From assembly GCF_000346485.2 (NCBI RefSeq), contig NZ_KQ976354.1, positions 3,675,835 to 3,739,834 of the forward strand: 64,000 bases of DNA, given 5' to 3'. Both the position numbers and the translations under genes were made by a program. Positions 58,801 through 64,000 of this stretch are shown piece by piece. This DNA comes from Scytonema hofmannii PCC 7110 (GTDB lineage: Bacteria; Cyanobacteriota; Cyanobacteriia; Cyanobacteriales; Nostocaceae). The stretch's first letter is position 1, and every line of letters starts with the position of its first letter. The notes under the pieces are model-generated. The model saw nothing but the letters and a program-made list of their open reading frames with translations, was not told the origin of the DNA and did not search any database.

Positions 58801-61800
58801 TTACACGAGCGGCTCCACAGGTAAACCCAAAGGGGTCATGGTTGAGCATCAGGGATTGTGCAACCTAGCTCAAGCACAGATTCAGACTTTTGACTTGCAT
58901 TCTGATAGTCGCGTGCTACAGTTTGCTTCCCTGAGTTTTGATGCTTGTATATGGGAAGTCTTGATGGCTTTTGGTTCAGGAGCAACACTTTACCTGGGAG
59001 CAAAAGAGTCTTTGATGCCTGGGATGCCCTTAATTCAGAGATTACGGGCCGATCGCATTACTCATATTACCCTACCACCATCGGCACTGGGAGTTCTACC
59101 ACTGGAAAAACTTCCAGCACTGCAAACACTGATTATTGCTGGAGAAGCTTGTGCTGTTGAACTGATGCAGCAATGGTCTGCTGTTACCAACTTTTTCAAC
59201 GCCTATGGACCGACGGAAGGCAGTGTCTGTACCACAATTGCAAAATGCACACCTTTCGATCAAAAAATCTCTATTGGGCGACCAATTGCCAACACACTCC
59301 TCTACATCTTAGACGAATCCTTGCAACCAGTACCTGTGGGTGTACCAGGAGAGTTGCACATTGGCGGTGTGGGATTGGCAAGAGGTTACCTCAACCGCCT
59401 CGACTTAACACAAGAGAAATTCATCCCCAACCCCTTTAGAAGAAGCAGGGGAGCAGGGGAGCAGGGGCGCAGGGGAGTCAAGGAAGACCAATCCTGTTCT
59501 GAACGCCTTTACAAAACAGGTGACTTAGTCCGCTTCTTAAGCGATGGCAACATCGAATACTTGGGTCGGATTGACAATCAAGTAAAAATTCGGGGATTCC
59601 GCATTGAGGTGGGCGAAATCGAAGCTGTACTGAGCCAACACGAGCACGTGCAATCAACCGTGGTCATCGCTCGTGAAGATACTCCCTCAAATAAACGCCT
59701 CGTGGCCTACATCGTACCGTATCCACAAGCAACACCAACGAGTAACGAAATACGGCAATTCCTGAAAACCAAGCTCCCAGAGTACATGGTACCCAGTGCC
59801 ATTGTGCTTTTGGAGTCCCTACCACTAACCCCTAACGGCAAGGTAGACCGTCGCGCCTTACCAGCACCAGAGTCGCGTGCAGGAATAGAAGTGACTTTAG
59901 TCGCACCCCGTACCCCAATTGAAGAAAGACTTGCATCCATTTGGGCGCAAGTACTGAGAGTCGAGCCAGTGGGGATTCACGATAACTTCTTTGAACTCGG
60001 AGGCGATTCCATCCTCAGCATTCAAATTATCGCCAAAGCAAAACAAGCGGGAATAGAATTGACTCTCAAACAACTGTTTGCCAATCAAACTATCGCTCAA
60101 TTAGCGACAGTCGCAGATACAACAACATCTCTTTCCATCGCACAAGGATTGGTCACGGGAACATTCCCATTAACACCTATTCAACAGTGGTTTTTTGATC
60201 AGCAATTTCCACAATTGCACCACTTTAATCAATCATTTCTACTCACAGTTCCATCTGACATTAATAGAGAAATATTAGAGCAAGTTTGGCAGGAATTACT
60301 CAAACATCACGATGCTTTGCGCTTGCGATTTACGCAAACACAGTCGAATTGGCAAGCCATTCATGCAGAACCAAGCTCGCGCCAGATCGTATCCTGTTTC
60401 GACTTAAGGACATTAACACACAGCGAGCAAACAACTGCTATTGAAAATACCGCTAATGCCTTACAAGCAAGTTTGAATTTATCAGACAATCTGGTATGTG
60501 TGGCACTGTTCCAACTAGGAAATAACAAACAAGCGCGATTACTGATTATAATTCATCACTTAGTCGTAGACGGAGTCTCCTGGCGGATTTTATTAGAAGA
60601 TTTGCAAACAGGATACGCGCAACTGAGCGCAGGTCATGCCATTCAACTGTCAAACAAAACTACCGCCTTCAAAGATTGGGCGCAACGACTGAGAGAATAC
60701 GCTGTGAGCGATCGCCTCACATCAGAACTGAGTTATTGGTTGAGTGCGTCAGACTCGGAGTTTGTGAGTATCCCCTTAGACCATATTAATGGAGAAAACA
60801 CGGTAGCGTCTGCCGAGACAATATCGGTGTCATTAAACTCAAACGAAACTCAGTCGTTGTTGCAAGAAGTGCCGAAAGCTTATAAAACCCAGATTAACGA
60901 TGTCTTGTTAACAGCATTAGCGCTGGTTGTCAGCAGATGGACTGACTCGAAGTCGGTGTTGTTTAACTTAGAAGGACATGGGCGGGAAGATCTGTTCGAG
61001 GGTGTGGATTTATCACGCACTGTGGGTTGGTTGACAGCGATGTTTCCAGTGGTTTTAAAACTTTCAGCAATAGAATTAGACAATCTTGGTCTGGTGTTAA
61101 AATCAGTCAAGGAACAATTACGAGCCATTCCCAACAAAGGCATTGGATATGGCTTATTGCGCTATTTGAATCAAGATGCCGAAATAAATGCCCAACTCGC
61201 CACCATTCCGACTCCAGAGATTAGTTTCAATTATCTCGGTCAATTTACGCAAGTTCTGAAAACCGGGTCTTTGATATCGCCAGCAAGCGAGTCGAGCGGA
61301 CAATTCCAAAGTTTACAAGCTCAGCGTACAAATCTGCTAGATATTAATGCCGTCATTGCAGACGAACAGCTACAAATCAATTGGACATATAGCAGCAATA
61401 TCCACAACCATACAACCATTGAAAAACTCGCCTCTGAATTTGTTGGCACTTTGCAAGATATTATTGCTCATTGTTTAGAACCGGAAAATACTGGTTTTAC
61501 CCCCTCAGATTTCCCCTTAATCAAGCTCAACCAGTCGGAACTGGATCTGGTGTTAGCAAGAGTTGCACTGACATCGGAATTGGGTCAAAAGAACTGGCAA
61601 AATCTGGAAGATATCTATCCCCTATCGCCGATGCAAGCGGGGATGCTGTTTGAAAGTTTGTATGCGCCGGATTCCGGAGTTTATTTTGAGCAGATAACTT
61701 GCACCTTCATGGGATTGAATGTTCAAGCTTTTGAGCAAGCTTGGCAAATGGTGGTGGCGAGACATTCCATCTTCCGCACGGCTTTTGAGTGGGAGTCTTT

Positions 61801-64000
61801 GAGTACCCCCGTGCAAGTGGTGTATCGACAAGTTCAAGTAACTATCAACACCCTTGACTGGCGCAAGTTAACAAAAGTTGAGCAGCAAGCGCAATTAGAA
61901 ACTTTTCTTTCTTCTGAGCGACAACAGGGACTGCAACTCTCCCAAGCACCATTGATGCGCTTACACCTGCTACATTTAGATGAGAATACTTATCAATTTG
62001 TTTGGTGTCATCATCATATACTACTGGATGGCTGGTCGTTACCGTTGGTTTTTCAAGATTTATTCAAGTACTATCAAGCACTTACTGATGGTGTAAGTTT
62101 AGCGTTACAGCCAACAAGAAGCTATCGCAACTACATTGCTTGGTTACAGCAGCAAGATTTAGATGCTGCCAAAGAATTTTGGCGACAAAAACTTCAAGGT
62201 TTTAGTGCTCCCACGCCGCTCACTGTCGATAAACCATTGTCAAACCAAGAGCACTCTGGTTACAGCGAACAACAAATTTACTTCACCTCAAATGTAACAG
62301 CACAAGCGGTAGATTTTGTCAAGCAGCATCAATTGACAATGAACAATCTGGTGCAGGTCGCCTGGGGATTGCTGTTGTCGCGCTACAGTTCCCAAACTGA
62401 TGTGGTGTTTGGTGCGACGGTGTCCGGTCGTCCCCCCGGACTGTTCGGTGTCGAGTCGATGGTGGGGTTATTTATCAATACAGTGCCCGTTCGTTTGCAA
62501 ATTGCCGAGACGGATTTATTGAGTTTGTTAAAAGAGTTACAAGCGCAACAGGTAGAATCAACACAATTTTCCTATTGCTCGTTGGTGGAAATTCAGGGAT
62601 TGAGTGATGTGCCGAGGGGTATGTCATTGTTTGAGAGCATTGTCGTGTTTGAAAATTATCCAGTGGATACTGATGTTCTACAAGATAATAGCGATTTGAC
62701 GGTTGAGAATTATTGCGGAATTGAACAAACAAATTATCCCCTGACGGTTGTCGTTATTCCAGGCGAGCAATTGTGCTTGAAGCTAAGCTACGATACATCT
62801 CGATTTGAGCAAGGAACGATTAACAGGATGTTGGGGCATTTTGTGACACTACTTGAGGCAATTGTGGCTAATCCCCAACAGAAAATTAACCAATTACCTT
62901 TGTTGACAGCGCCCGAGCAACAGCAGTTATTAGTGGAGTGGAATGAGACTTCTGTAGACTATCCCCAAGATAGGTGCATCCATCAGTTATTTGAAGAGCA
63001 GGTAGCGCTGACACCCAATGCTGTCGCGGTGGTGTGTGAAGACCAACAACTGACTTACCACCAGTTGAACTGTCGTGCTAACCAGTTGGCACACTACTTG
63101 CAATCTTTGGGAGTGGGAGAGGATGTACTGGTAGGCATTTGTGTAGAGCGCTCTATTGAGATGATTGTCGGACTGTTGGGTATTCTCAAAGCGGGTGGTG
63201 CTTATGTACCGCTCGACCCAGAATATCCCAGCGAGCGGTTAAACTTCATCTTAGAAGATGCGGGAGTTTCTGTACTGCTCACCCAACAGCACCTAGTGGA
63301 GAAATTCCCATCACTTCCAGCACAAGTTGTGTGTTTGGACAACTGGTCGTTGATAAGTCAGTCTCAATACAATCCCATCACTCTTGTACGCGCAACTCAC
63401 TTGGCGTATGCGATTTACACGAGCGGTTCTACGGGAACACCCAAAGGAGTCGCGATCGCTCATGAAGGATTGTTAAATTTAGTGTTTTGGCATCAGCGAA
63501 CTTTTGAAATTACCTCCTCCGACAAAGCCACCCAACTGGCGGGAACAGGATTTGACGCGGCTGTATGGGAAATTTGGCCTTACCTCACTGTAGGAGCCAG
63601 CATCTACTTAGTTAAATCCGAACTCGTGACTTCGCCAGTTCATCTGCAAGACTGGTTGATAGCGCACAAGATTACTATCAGTTTTGTACCCACACCAGTT
63701 GCACAGGAGTTATTGTCTTTGGAATGGAACGCTCAAATAGCATTGCGTTACCTACTGACAGGCGGCGATCGGCTTCAACGGTATCCATCAGCGTTACTTC
63801 CCTTCCAAGTTGTGAATAATTACGGGCCTACAGAGAACACCGTAGTCACAACTTCTGGGGTGGTTGCTCAACAGCTGTCCCAGATCTTACCGAGTATTGG
63901 ACGAGCGATCGCCAACACACAACTTTACATTTTAGACCCACATTTGCAACCAGTACCGATTGGTGTGCCAGGAGAATTGCACATTGCAGGTGTTGGGTTG
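43895..64000 (+). CDS. Giant lipopeptide NRPS, 3'-truncated: TubC-C-A(Gln)-T-C-A(Thr)-T-C-A-T-C-A-T-C-A(Phe)-T-E-C-A(Leu)...
   Basis: The reading frame opens at the ATGA overlap with the ketosynthase and appears open to the window end (6,702 codons). A TubC docking domain (residues 1-55, LWVEGDKLRYRG) is followed by six modules. Codes read by eye: A1 DAWQFGLID (Gln), A2 DFWNIGMVH (Thr), A3 DAHFIAHVV (Pro-like, uncertain), A4 DLKNFGSDV (unassigned), A5 DAWTIAAVC (Phe), A6 DAWFLGNVV (Leu). Module 5 has a GGDSI carrier and an epimerisation domain (FPLTPIQQWFF, HHLVVDGVSW near 5555), so D-Phe is expected; the next C (YPLSPMQAGMLF) is of the kind that follows E. Module 2 has a GGDSI carrier but no E. 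Condensation motifs vary (HHIITDF, HHVVSDA). Four in-frame repeat insertions lie at 46760, 52046, 58382 and 59438. With the FAAL protein it should make a lipopeptide I cannot name. Confidence 0.95.
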   Translation, partial: MNLTELLKNLSAKNVELWVEGDKLRYRGPENALSPELLASMKQYKSEILQILSHRSDRTATYPLSHGQRALWFLYQLAPKSSAYNITYAAKLVTNLEIPALKQAAQALVERHPVLRTTFTTIDGEPVQTVHKNQPVDLEVENAFALSPEDINNWLLQTSARPFNLEVGPLLRFRVLVNHTPTKEYILLITQHHIITDFWSSEIMLGELRVLYSAIARDREPLLPVQKCEYRDYVNWSEQMLSGSLGERLWNYWQQQLCGELPVLNLPSDRPRPQSQSHNGSDRFFTIEEKLRQSLTQLAKRERASLYMVLLTALQILLRRYSNQEDILIGSPTINRSRPEFEKILGYFTNPVVLRADLSGNPTFQELLGRSRLCVLDALEHQEYPFPLLVERLQPVRDPSISPLYQVAFAWDRPHQSDREESPMESDGLVVESIVTGAKGAAFDLTLSILHASDALKGTWNYNTDLFESSTIERMTGHYVTLLESIVANPTQRIDQLPLLTASEQQQLLVEWNDTQVDYSLDKCIHQLFEEQVERTPNAVAVVYENQQLTYEQLNSRANQLAHYLQSLGVGADVLVGICVERSLEMVVGLLGILKAGGAYVPLDPEYPTERLSFMLEDARVSVLLTQQQLVESLPQHQARVVCLDSDWLVICESSQESPIAGVQASNLAYAIYTSGSTGQPKGVMVSHSNLCNHMFWMQATFSLTEKDKVLQKTPFGFDASVWEFYAPLLVGGQLLIAQPGGHTDSAYLLKLITQQQVTTVQLVPSLLQMLLEQEGIETCHSLRQVFCGGEVLPITLQEGLLSKLNVNLYNLYGPTEACIDATFWNCLQQRYGQLVPIGRPIANTQIYILDRDLQPVPIGVPGELHIGGAGLARGYLNRPELTEEKFIPNPFNNSLVKSHSSKLYKTGDLARYRPDGNIEYLGRIDNQVKIRGFRIELGEIEAVLSQHEDVQACCAISRVRLAPRAIARVDTPGDQRLVAYIVPQPQVRPTLSVLRSFLSEKLPPYMVPNAIVILEALPLTPNGKVDRRALLTPDMGGELQEQYVAPRTPIEEILVQIWTQVLKVELIGVHDRFFELGGHSLLATQLVSRIRNIFKVELPLRSVFATPTVAELARLIQQRQQENVELTHTPVLPRAENAELPLSFAQQRLWFLDQLEPLSALYNIPFTLRLVGNLNVVALEQSLCEIIQRHEGLRTNFMTVNGQASQVIHTSPNWTVSIVDLQHLSTSEKEITSQQLARLQAIEPFDLATVALIRATLVVLSETEHVLNVCMHHIVSDGWSIGVLVSELAALYNAYAQEQPSPLVPLPIQYADFALWQRQWLLGDVLQSQLSYWLQQLANAPTFLPLPTDRPRGAVQTFNGAYQNFTLSVELTNKLTLLSQEQGVTLFMTLLASFKTLLYRYTGVADILVGLPIANRHHSEIESLIGFFVNTLVLRTDLSGNPSFNELLLRTRAMALSAYAHQDLPFEMLVEALQPERDLSHTPLFQVMFVLQNAPISQVELSGLEVSLLPIETATSKFDLTLGMENTATGLVGEWEYNTDLFDSRTIERMTGHLVTLLEAIVANPTERISQLPLLTQPEQQQLLVEWNDTQADYSQDKCIHQLFEEQVERTPNAVAVVFEDQQLTYQQLNSRVNQLAHYLHSLGVEADMLVGICVERSLEMVVGLLGILKAGGAYVPLDPDYPTDRLAYMLNDSQVSVLLTQEKCLTSLPEHTARVICLDRDWKDISTESKDNPVTGSTTDNLAYVIYTSGSTGQPKGTLVTHSNVVRLFAATDSWYHFNQDDVWTLFHSYAFDFSVWEIWGALLYGGRLVVVPYLVTRSPELFYKLLCQEQVTILNQTPSAFRQLIQAEQSIAKKSDLNLRLVIFGGEALEIKSLQPWFERHGDQLPQLVNMYGITETTVHVTYRPLSKTDLNGTASAIGRPIPDLQVYLLNEHLQPVPIGVTGEMYVGGAGVTRGYLNRPELTAQRFISNPFDNLKLLYKTGDLARYLPNGELEYLGRIDNQVKIRGFRIELGEIEALLASHPDIWESVVVLRSDETGDKRLVAYVVSKTEQFLSSAELRRFLINKLPSYMVPSAFVQLEALPLTANGKVDHRALPEPDTARPELENIFVAPITPEEKTLASIWANVLGVEQVGIYDNFFALGGDSIRSIQVLSGAKERGLSFSVQQLFQHQTIHELIQALKTQENGTTTIKLTQPFSLISEADKQQVPSGIEDAYPVAMLQMGMLYHSEYSQDSAIYHDIFSYHLKTSLNVQLLQVAIQNLVNHHPVLRTSFDLINFSIPLQLVHQQVEIPLQVEDWCHLNSSEQEDALNVWFEAEKKQYFDWTHAPLLRFFVHRRTEETFNLTVSFHHAILDGWSVASMMSELLKRYLSLCHEGAEYVSSQFSIVFRDFVALEQQAIASLKTQQYWSEKLNDSTFTKLPRWSSAPKNTNFREISVQEVTLSPEIFAGLKQLAQTAEVPLKNVLLAAHLRVLNFLSGQQDVVTGVVANGRPEQNDGERVLGLFLNTLPFRLQLSGGTWIDLVRAVFAAEREMLPHRRYPLAEIQKSLGGKSLFETAFNFTHFHVYEQVMGLDNLQLLGGKFFDQTNFTFLAQFSVSPKSSEIALNLEYDLCELCAEQINRISHYYHSVLLAMANAPQECYELHSPISLEERHQLLLEWNQTAVDYPQDKCLHQLFEEQVERTPDAVAVEFGNQQLTYYQLNCRANQLAHYLRSAKLSRSDSLGVGADVLVGICVERSLSMVIGLLGILKAGGAYVPLDPEYPNQRLSFMVEDARVQVLLTQHSLSTKFPQYQGRLICLDTEAELVSQFSQDNVFSGVQANHLGYVIYTSGSTGQPKGVAMSQRALCNLIFWHIENLKVSCGAKTLQFSPISFDASFHEMFSSWHSGGTLVLIPEELRRDAVALLGLMEDKAIERLFIPFVGLQQLAEVAVGNGLFTTHLREIITAGEQLQITPAISYWLSKLTHNCTLHNHYGPSESHVVTTFTLTNSVETWPLLPPIGRPIANTQIYILDEYLQPVPVGVPGELYIGGVALARGYLNRPELTQQRFIPNPFSTDPNSRLYKTGDLARYLPDGNIEFLGRIDNQVKIRGFRIELGEVEAVLSQHQDVEGCCVIAREDTPGDKRLVAYLVAHQNCTLTSSQLRQFLKAKLPEYMVPNAFTILESLPLTPSDKVDRRALPIPDLQSDRQEKYIAPRTPVEEMLALLWAQVLKVELVGIQDNFFTLGGQSLLATQLVSRIRNIFKVELPLRELFVRSTVSELAPLIEQLQQQDSTSAPPILPRAKNSNLPLSYAQQRLWFLDQLEPNSSSYNIPIALRLVGNLNRAALEQSLQKIIARHETLRTNFVTIDGTASQIIQTQTNWTLCVLDWQNMPKSEQEIATKKLVQQQAIQPFDLAKGILFRTTLVVLSNTEHILLACMHHVVSDAWSMGVFVEELAELYNADREGKPSPLLPLPIQYADFALWQRQWLQGNVLQNQLSYWQQQLADAPTFLPLPTDRSRGAVQTFNGAYLEFALSAELTSGLTKLSQEKGCTLFMTLLAAFKTLLYRYTGQSDILVGSPIANRHRSEIESLIGFFVNTLVLRTDLSGNPSFEELLLQTRSMALSAYAHQDLPFEMLVEALQPERNLSHTPLFQVMFVLQNTPISQVELSGLEVSLLPIETATAKFDLTLSMENTATGLVGGWEYNSDLFESSTIERMTQHYVTLLEAIVANPAHKIDQLPLLTASEQQQLFVEWNETYAEYPHDKCIHQLFEEQVARTPDAVAVVYEHQQLTYGELNCRANQLAHHLQSLGVRADVRVGICVERSLFMVVGLLGILKAGGAYVPLDPTYPTPRLSYMLANAGVEVLLTQQPLVSGLPQHGAVVCLDTDWHEIAQHGEQNPIANTTPDNLAYIIYTSGSTGQPKGAGVYHRGFVNLVNWLMNDFQLTSKDSTALISSLSFDLTQKNIFAPLAIGGKLHLLPDGFDPFVILNVIFQQRVSWVNCTPSTFYAILTSSHESFALTQSLRYVFLGGEAISIASLFSWLNSESCGAKIVNSYGPTECTDVCAAYLVQRVHEFCHKPVPIGKPLPNVKLHILDDNLQPVPVGVTGELCITGVGVGMGYVNDSERTAEKFIPNPFGESKLERLYKTGDLARYLRDGNIEYMGRRDNQVKIRGFRIELGEVETVLNAHPQVQQAAVIAREDVLGDKRLVAYLVPTDKSLTTQQLREFLKQKLPEYMVPNAMVILESLPLTPSGKVDRRALPTPDMGGELQEQYVAPRTPIEEILVQIWIQVLKVERIGVRDRFFTLGGHSLLATQLVSRIRNTFKVELPLRSVFATPTVAELALLIQQLQQENVEFTYAPILPRAENAELPLSYAQQRLWFLDQLEPLSPLYNIPFTLRLVGNLNVVALEQSFVEIIHRHEALRTNFITVDGKATQIVHNVLNWTVSIVDLQHLSATEKEITLQQLVRHQAIEPFDLSRAALLRATLVVLSETEHALLACIHHTVSDGWSIDVLVSELAALYNAYCEGKPSPLAPMSIQYADFAIWQRQWLQGDVLQSQLSYWLQQLANAPTFLPLPTDRPRSAVQTFNGAYLEFALSAELTSKLTKLSQEKGCTLFMALLAAFKTLLYRYTRQSDILVGSPIANRHHSEIEGLIGFFVNTLVLRTDLSGNPSFEELLLQTRSMALSAYAHQDLPFEMLVEALQLERDLSHTPLFQVMFVLQNTPISEVELSGLEVSLLPVEIATAKFDLTLSMENIATEFVGGWEYNSDLFDRSTIERMTGHFVTLLEAIVADPQQKIDQLPLLTATEQHQLLVEWNDTGVDYPHDRCIHQLFEEQVARTPDAIALSARFANAVVFEDQQLTYSELNCRANQLAHYLRSLGVGADVLVGLCVERSVDMIVGLLGILKAGGAYVPLDPEYPQERLSFMLEDTQVSLLVTQQRLVDRLPKHQAKQVLLDRITKEIVQNNQNNLINEVKAFHLANVIYTSGSTGKPKGVMVEHQGLCNLAQAQIQTFDLHSDSRVLQFASLSFDACIWEVLMAFGSGATLYLGAKESLMPGMPLIQRLRADRITHITLPPSALGVLPLEKLPALQTLIIAGEACAVELMQQWSAVTNFFNAYGPTEGSVCTTIAKCTPFDQKISIGRPIANTLLYILDESLQPVPVGVPGELHIGGVGLARGYLNRLDLTQEKFIPNPFRRSRGAGEQGRRGVKEDQSCSERLYKTGDLVRFLSDGNIEYLGRIDNQVKIRGFRIEVGEIEAVLSQHEHVQSTVVIAREDTPSNKRLVAYIVPYPQATPTSNEIRQFLKTKLPEYMVPSAIVLLESLPLTPNGKVDRRALPAPESRAGIEVTLVAPRTPIEERLASIWAQVLRVEPVGIHDNFFELGGDSILSIQIIAKAKQAGIELTLKQLFANQTIAQLATVADTTTSLSIAQGLVTGTFPLTPIQQWFFDQQFPQLHHFNQSFLLTVPSDINREILEQVWQELLKHHDALRLRFTQTQSNWQAIHAEPSSRQIVSCFDLRTLTHSEQTTAIENTANALQASLNLSDNLVCVALFQLGNNKQARLLIIIHHLVVDGVSWRILLEDLQTGYAQLSAGHAIQLSNKTTAFKDWAQRLREYAVSDRLTSELSYWLSASDSEFVSIPLDHINGENTVASAETISVSLNSNETQSLLQEVPKAYKTQINDVLLTALALVVSRWTDSKSVLFNLEGHGREDLFEGVDLSRTVGWLTAMFPVVLKLSAIELDNLGLVLKSVKEQLRAIPNKGIGYGLLRYLNQDAEINAQLATIPTPEISFNYLGQFTQVLKTGSLISPASESSGQFQSLQAQRTNLLDINAVIADEQLQINWTYSSNIHNHTTIEKLASEFVGTLQDIIAHCLEPENTGFTPSDFPLIKLNQSELDLVLARVALTSELGQKNWQNLEDIYPLSPMQAGMLFESLYAPDSGVYFEQITCTFMGLNVQAFEQAWQMVVARHSIFRTAFEWESLSTPVQVVYRQVQVTINTLDWRKLTKVEQQAQLETFLSSERQQGLQLSQAPLMRLHLLHLDENTYQFVWCHHHILLDGWSLPLVFQDLFKYYQALTDGVSLALQPTRSYRNYIAWLQQQDLDAAKEFWRQKLQGFSAPTPLTVDKPLSNQEHSGYSEQQIYFTSNVTAQAVDFVKQHQLTMNNLVQVAWGLLLSRYSSQTDVVFGATVSGRPPGLFGVESMVGLFINTVPVRLQIAETDLLSLLKELQAQQVESTQFSYCSLVEIQGLSDVPRGMSLFESIVVFENYPVDTDVLQDNSDLTVENYCGIEQTNYPLTVVVIPGEQLCLKLSYDTSRFEQGTINRMLGHFVTLLEAIVANPQQKINQLPLLTAPEQQQLLVEWNETSVDYPQDRCIHQLFEEQVALTPNAVAVVCEDQQLTYHQLNCRANQLAHYLQSLGVGEDVLVGICVERSIEMIVGLLGILKAGGAYVPLDPEYPSERLNFILEDAGVSVLLTQQHLVEKFPSLPAQVVCLDNWSLISQSQYNPITLVRATHLAYAIYTSGSTGTPKGVAIAHEGLLNLVFWHQRTFEITSSDKATQLAGTGFDAAVWEIWPYLTVGASIYLVKSELVTSPVHLQDWLIAHKITISFVPTPVAQELLSLEWNAQIALRYLLTGGDRLQRYPSALLPFQVVNNYGPTENTVVTTSGVVAQQLSQILPSIGRAIANTQLYILDPHLQPVPIGVPGELHIAGVGL
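46760..46789 (+). repeat. 30-bp in-frame palindromic insertion, A1 (Gln)
   Basis: Ten extra codons (AISRVRLAPR) precede AIARVDTPG, where sibling A domains read straight through. The DNA contains AAGCCG-GGTA-CGGCTT, a perfect hairpin. Confidence 0.75.
52046..52069 (+). repeat. 24-bp in-frame palindromic insertion, A3
   Basis: Eight extra codons (AKLSRSDS) split the conserved LAHYLRS-LGVGAD stretch at the start of the A domain. AGCGAA and TTCGCT form the arms. The unit is typical of short dispersed cyanobacterial palindromes. Confidence 0.8.
58382..58405 (+). repeat. 24-bp in-frame palindromic insertion, A5 (Phe)
   Basis: Eight extra codons (ALSARFAN) lie within the conserved PDA-VAVVFED stretch. 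The DNA starts with GCGCT-A-AGCGC. The frame is kept. Confidence 0.8.
59438..59490 (+). repeat. GGGGAGCA-type repeat read through in the Phe A-domain loop
   Basis: GCAGGGGA units lie between NPF and RLYKTGDL, adding RRSRGAGEQGRRGVKED. Same loop and same repeat family as 22981-23100 in the terminal cyanopeptolin NRPS. Confidence 0.8.

Overview
The window looks like a secondary-metabolite island of a filamentous, heterocyst-type cyanobacterium (Nostocales; Scytonema/Nostoc-like). The reasons are many GCGATCGC (HIP1) octamers, heptamer and octamer tandem repeats typical of these genomes, dispersed palindromes, a microviridin cluster, and an Ahp-type (cyanopeptolin) NRPS. Almost every base belongs to natural-product genes. 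No rRNA, tRNA, CRISPR array or transposase was seen.

Region 1 (1-28414, + strand) is a cyanopeptolin assembly line entered in mid-gene. My reading of the adenylation codes gives ...(Thr-like)-Thr / Leu-Ahp-Thr-N-MeTyr / Val-TE, with a flavin-dependent halogenase between the N-MeTyr and Val proteins. From memory this order matches scyptolin of Scytonema hofmanni, which has chloro-N-methyltyrosine. A small-molecule methyltransferase, a short-chain dehydrogenase lacking its catalytic Tyr and Lys, and an ABC exporter follow on the same strand. A PhyH-family dioxygenase lies convergently behind the exporter.

Region 2 (30138-34436) is a compact microviridin cluster: precursor mdnA, ATP-grasp ligases mdnB and mdnC, and an ABC exporter that is a close paralogue of the one in region 1. 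Cyanopeptolins and microviridins both inhibit serine proteases, so two inhibitor pathways sit side by side with related exporters.

Region 3 (34551-39534) holds an AT-rich coiled-coil/GUN4 protein, a translationally coupled small protein of unknown function, and a convergent 955-residue beta-rich repeat protein.

Region 4 (40252-64000, open at the 3' end) is a lipopeptide pathway. A FAAL-ACP starter protein is followed by a free-standing ketosynthase with no AT or ACP, and then a giant NRPS of more than 6,700 residues. Its modules read Gln-Thr-(Pro-like)-unknown-D-Phe-Leu... The product is not one I recognise.

The main oddities are: (a) eight in-frame insertions of dispersed repeat DNA inside NRPS domains, four of them in the same adenylation-domain loop; (b) a CTTAACTGT 9-mer array shared in opposite orientation by the regions upstream of mdnA and of the FAAL gene; (c) TubC-type docking domains on the halogenase as well as on the next NRPS, both able in principle to read the same EEGEL tail; (d) the orphan ketosynthase carrying a similar VEGEL tail.
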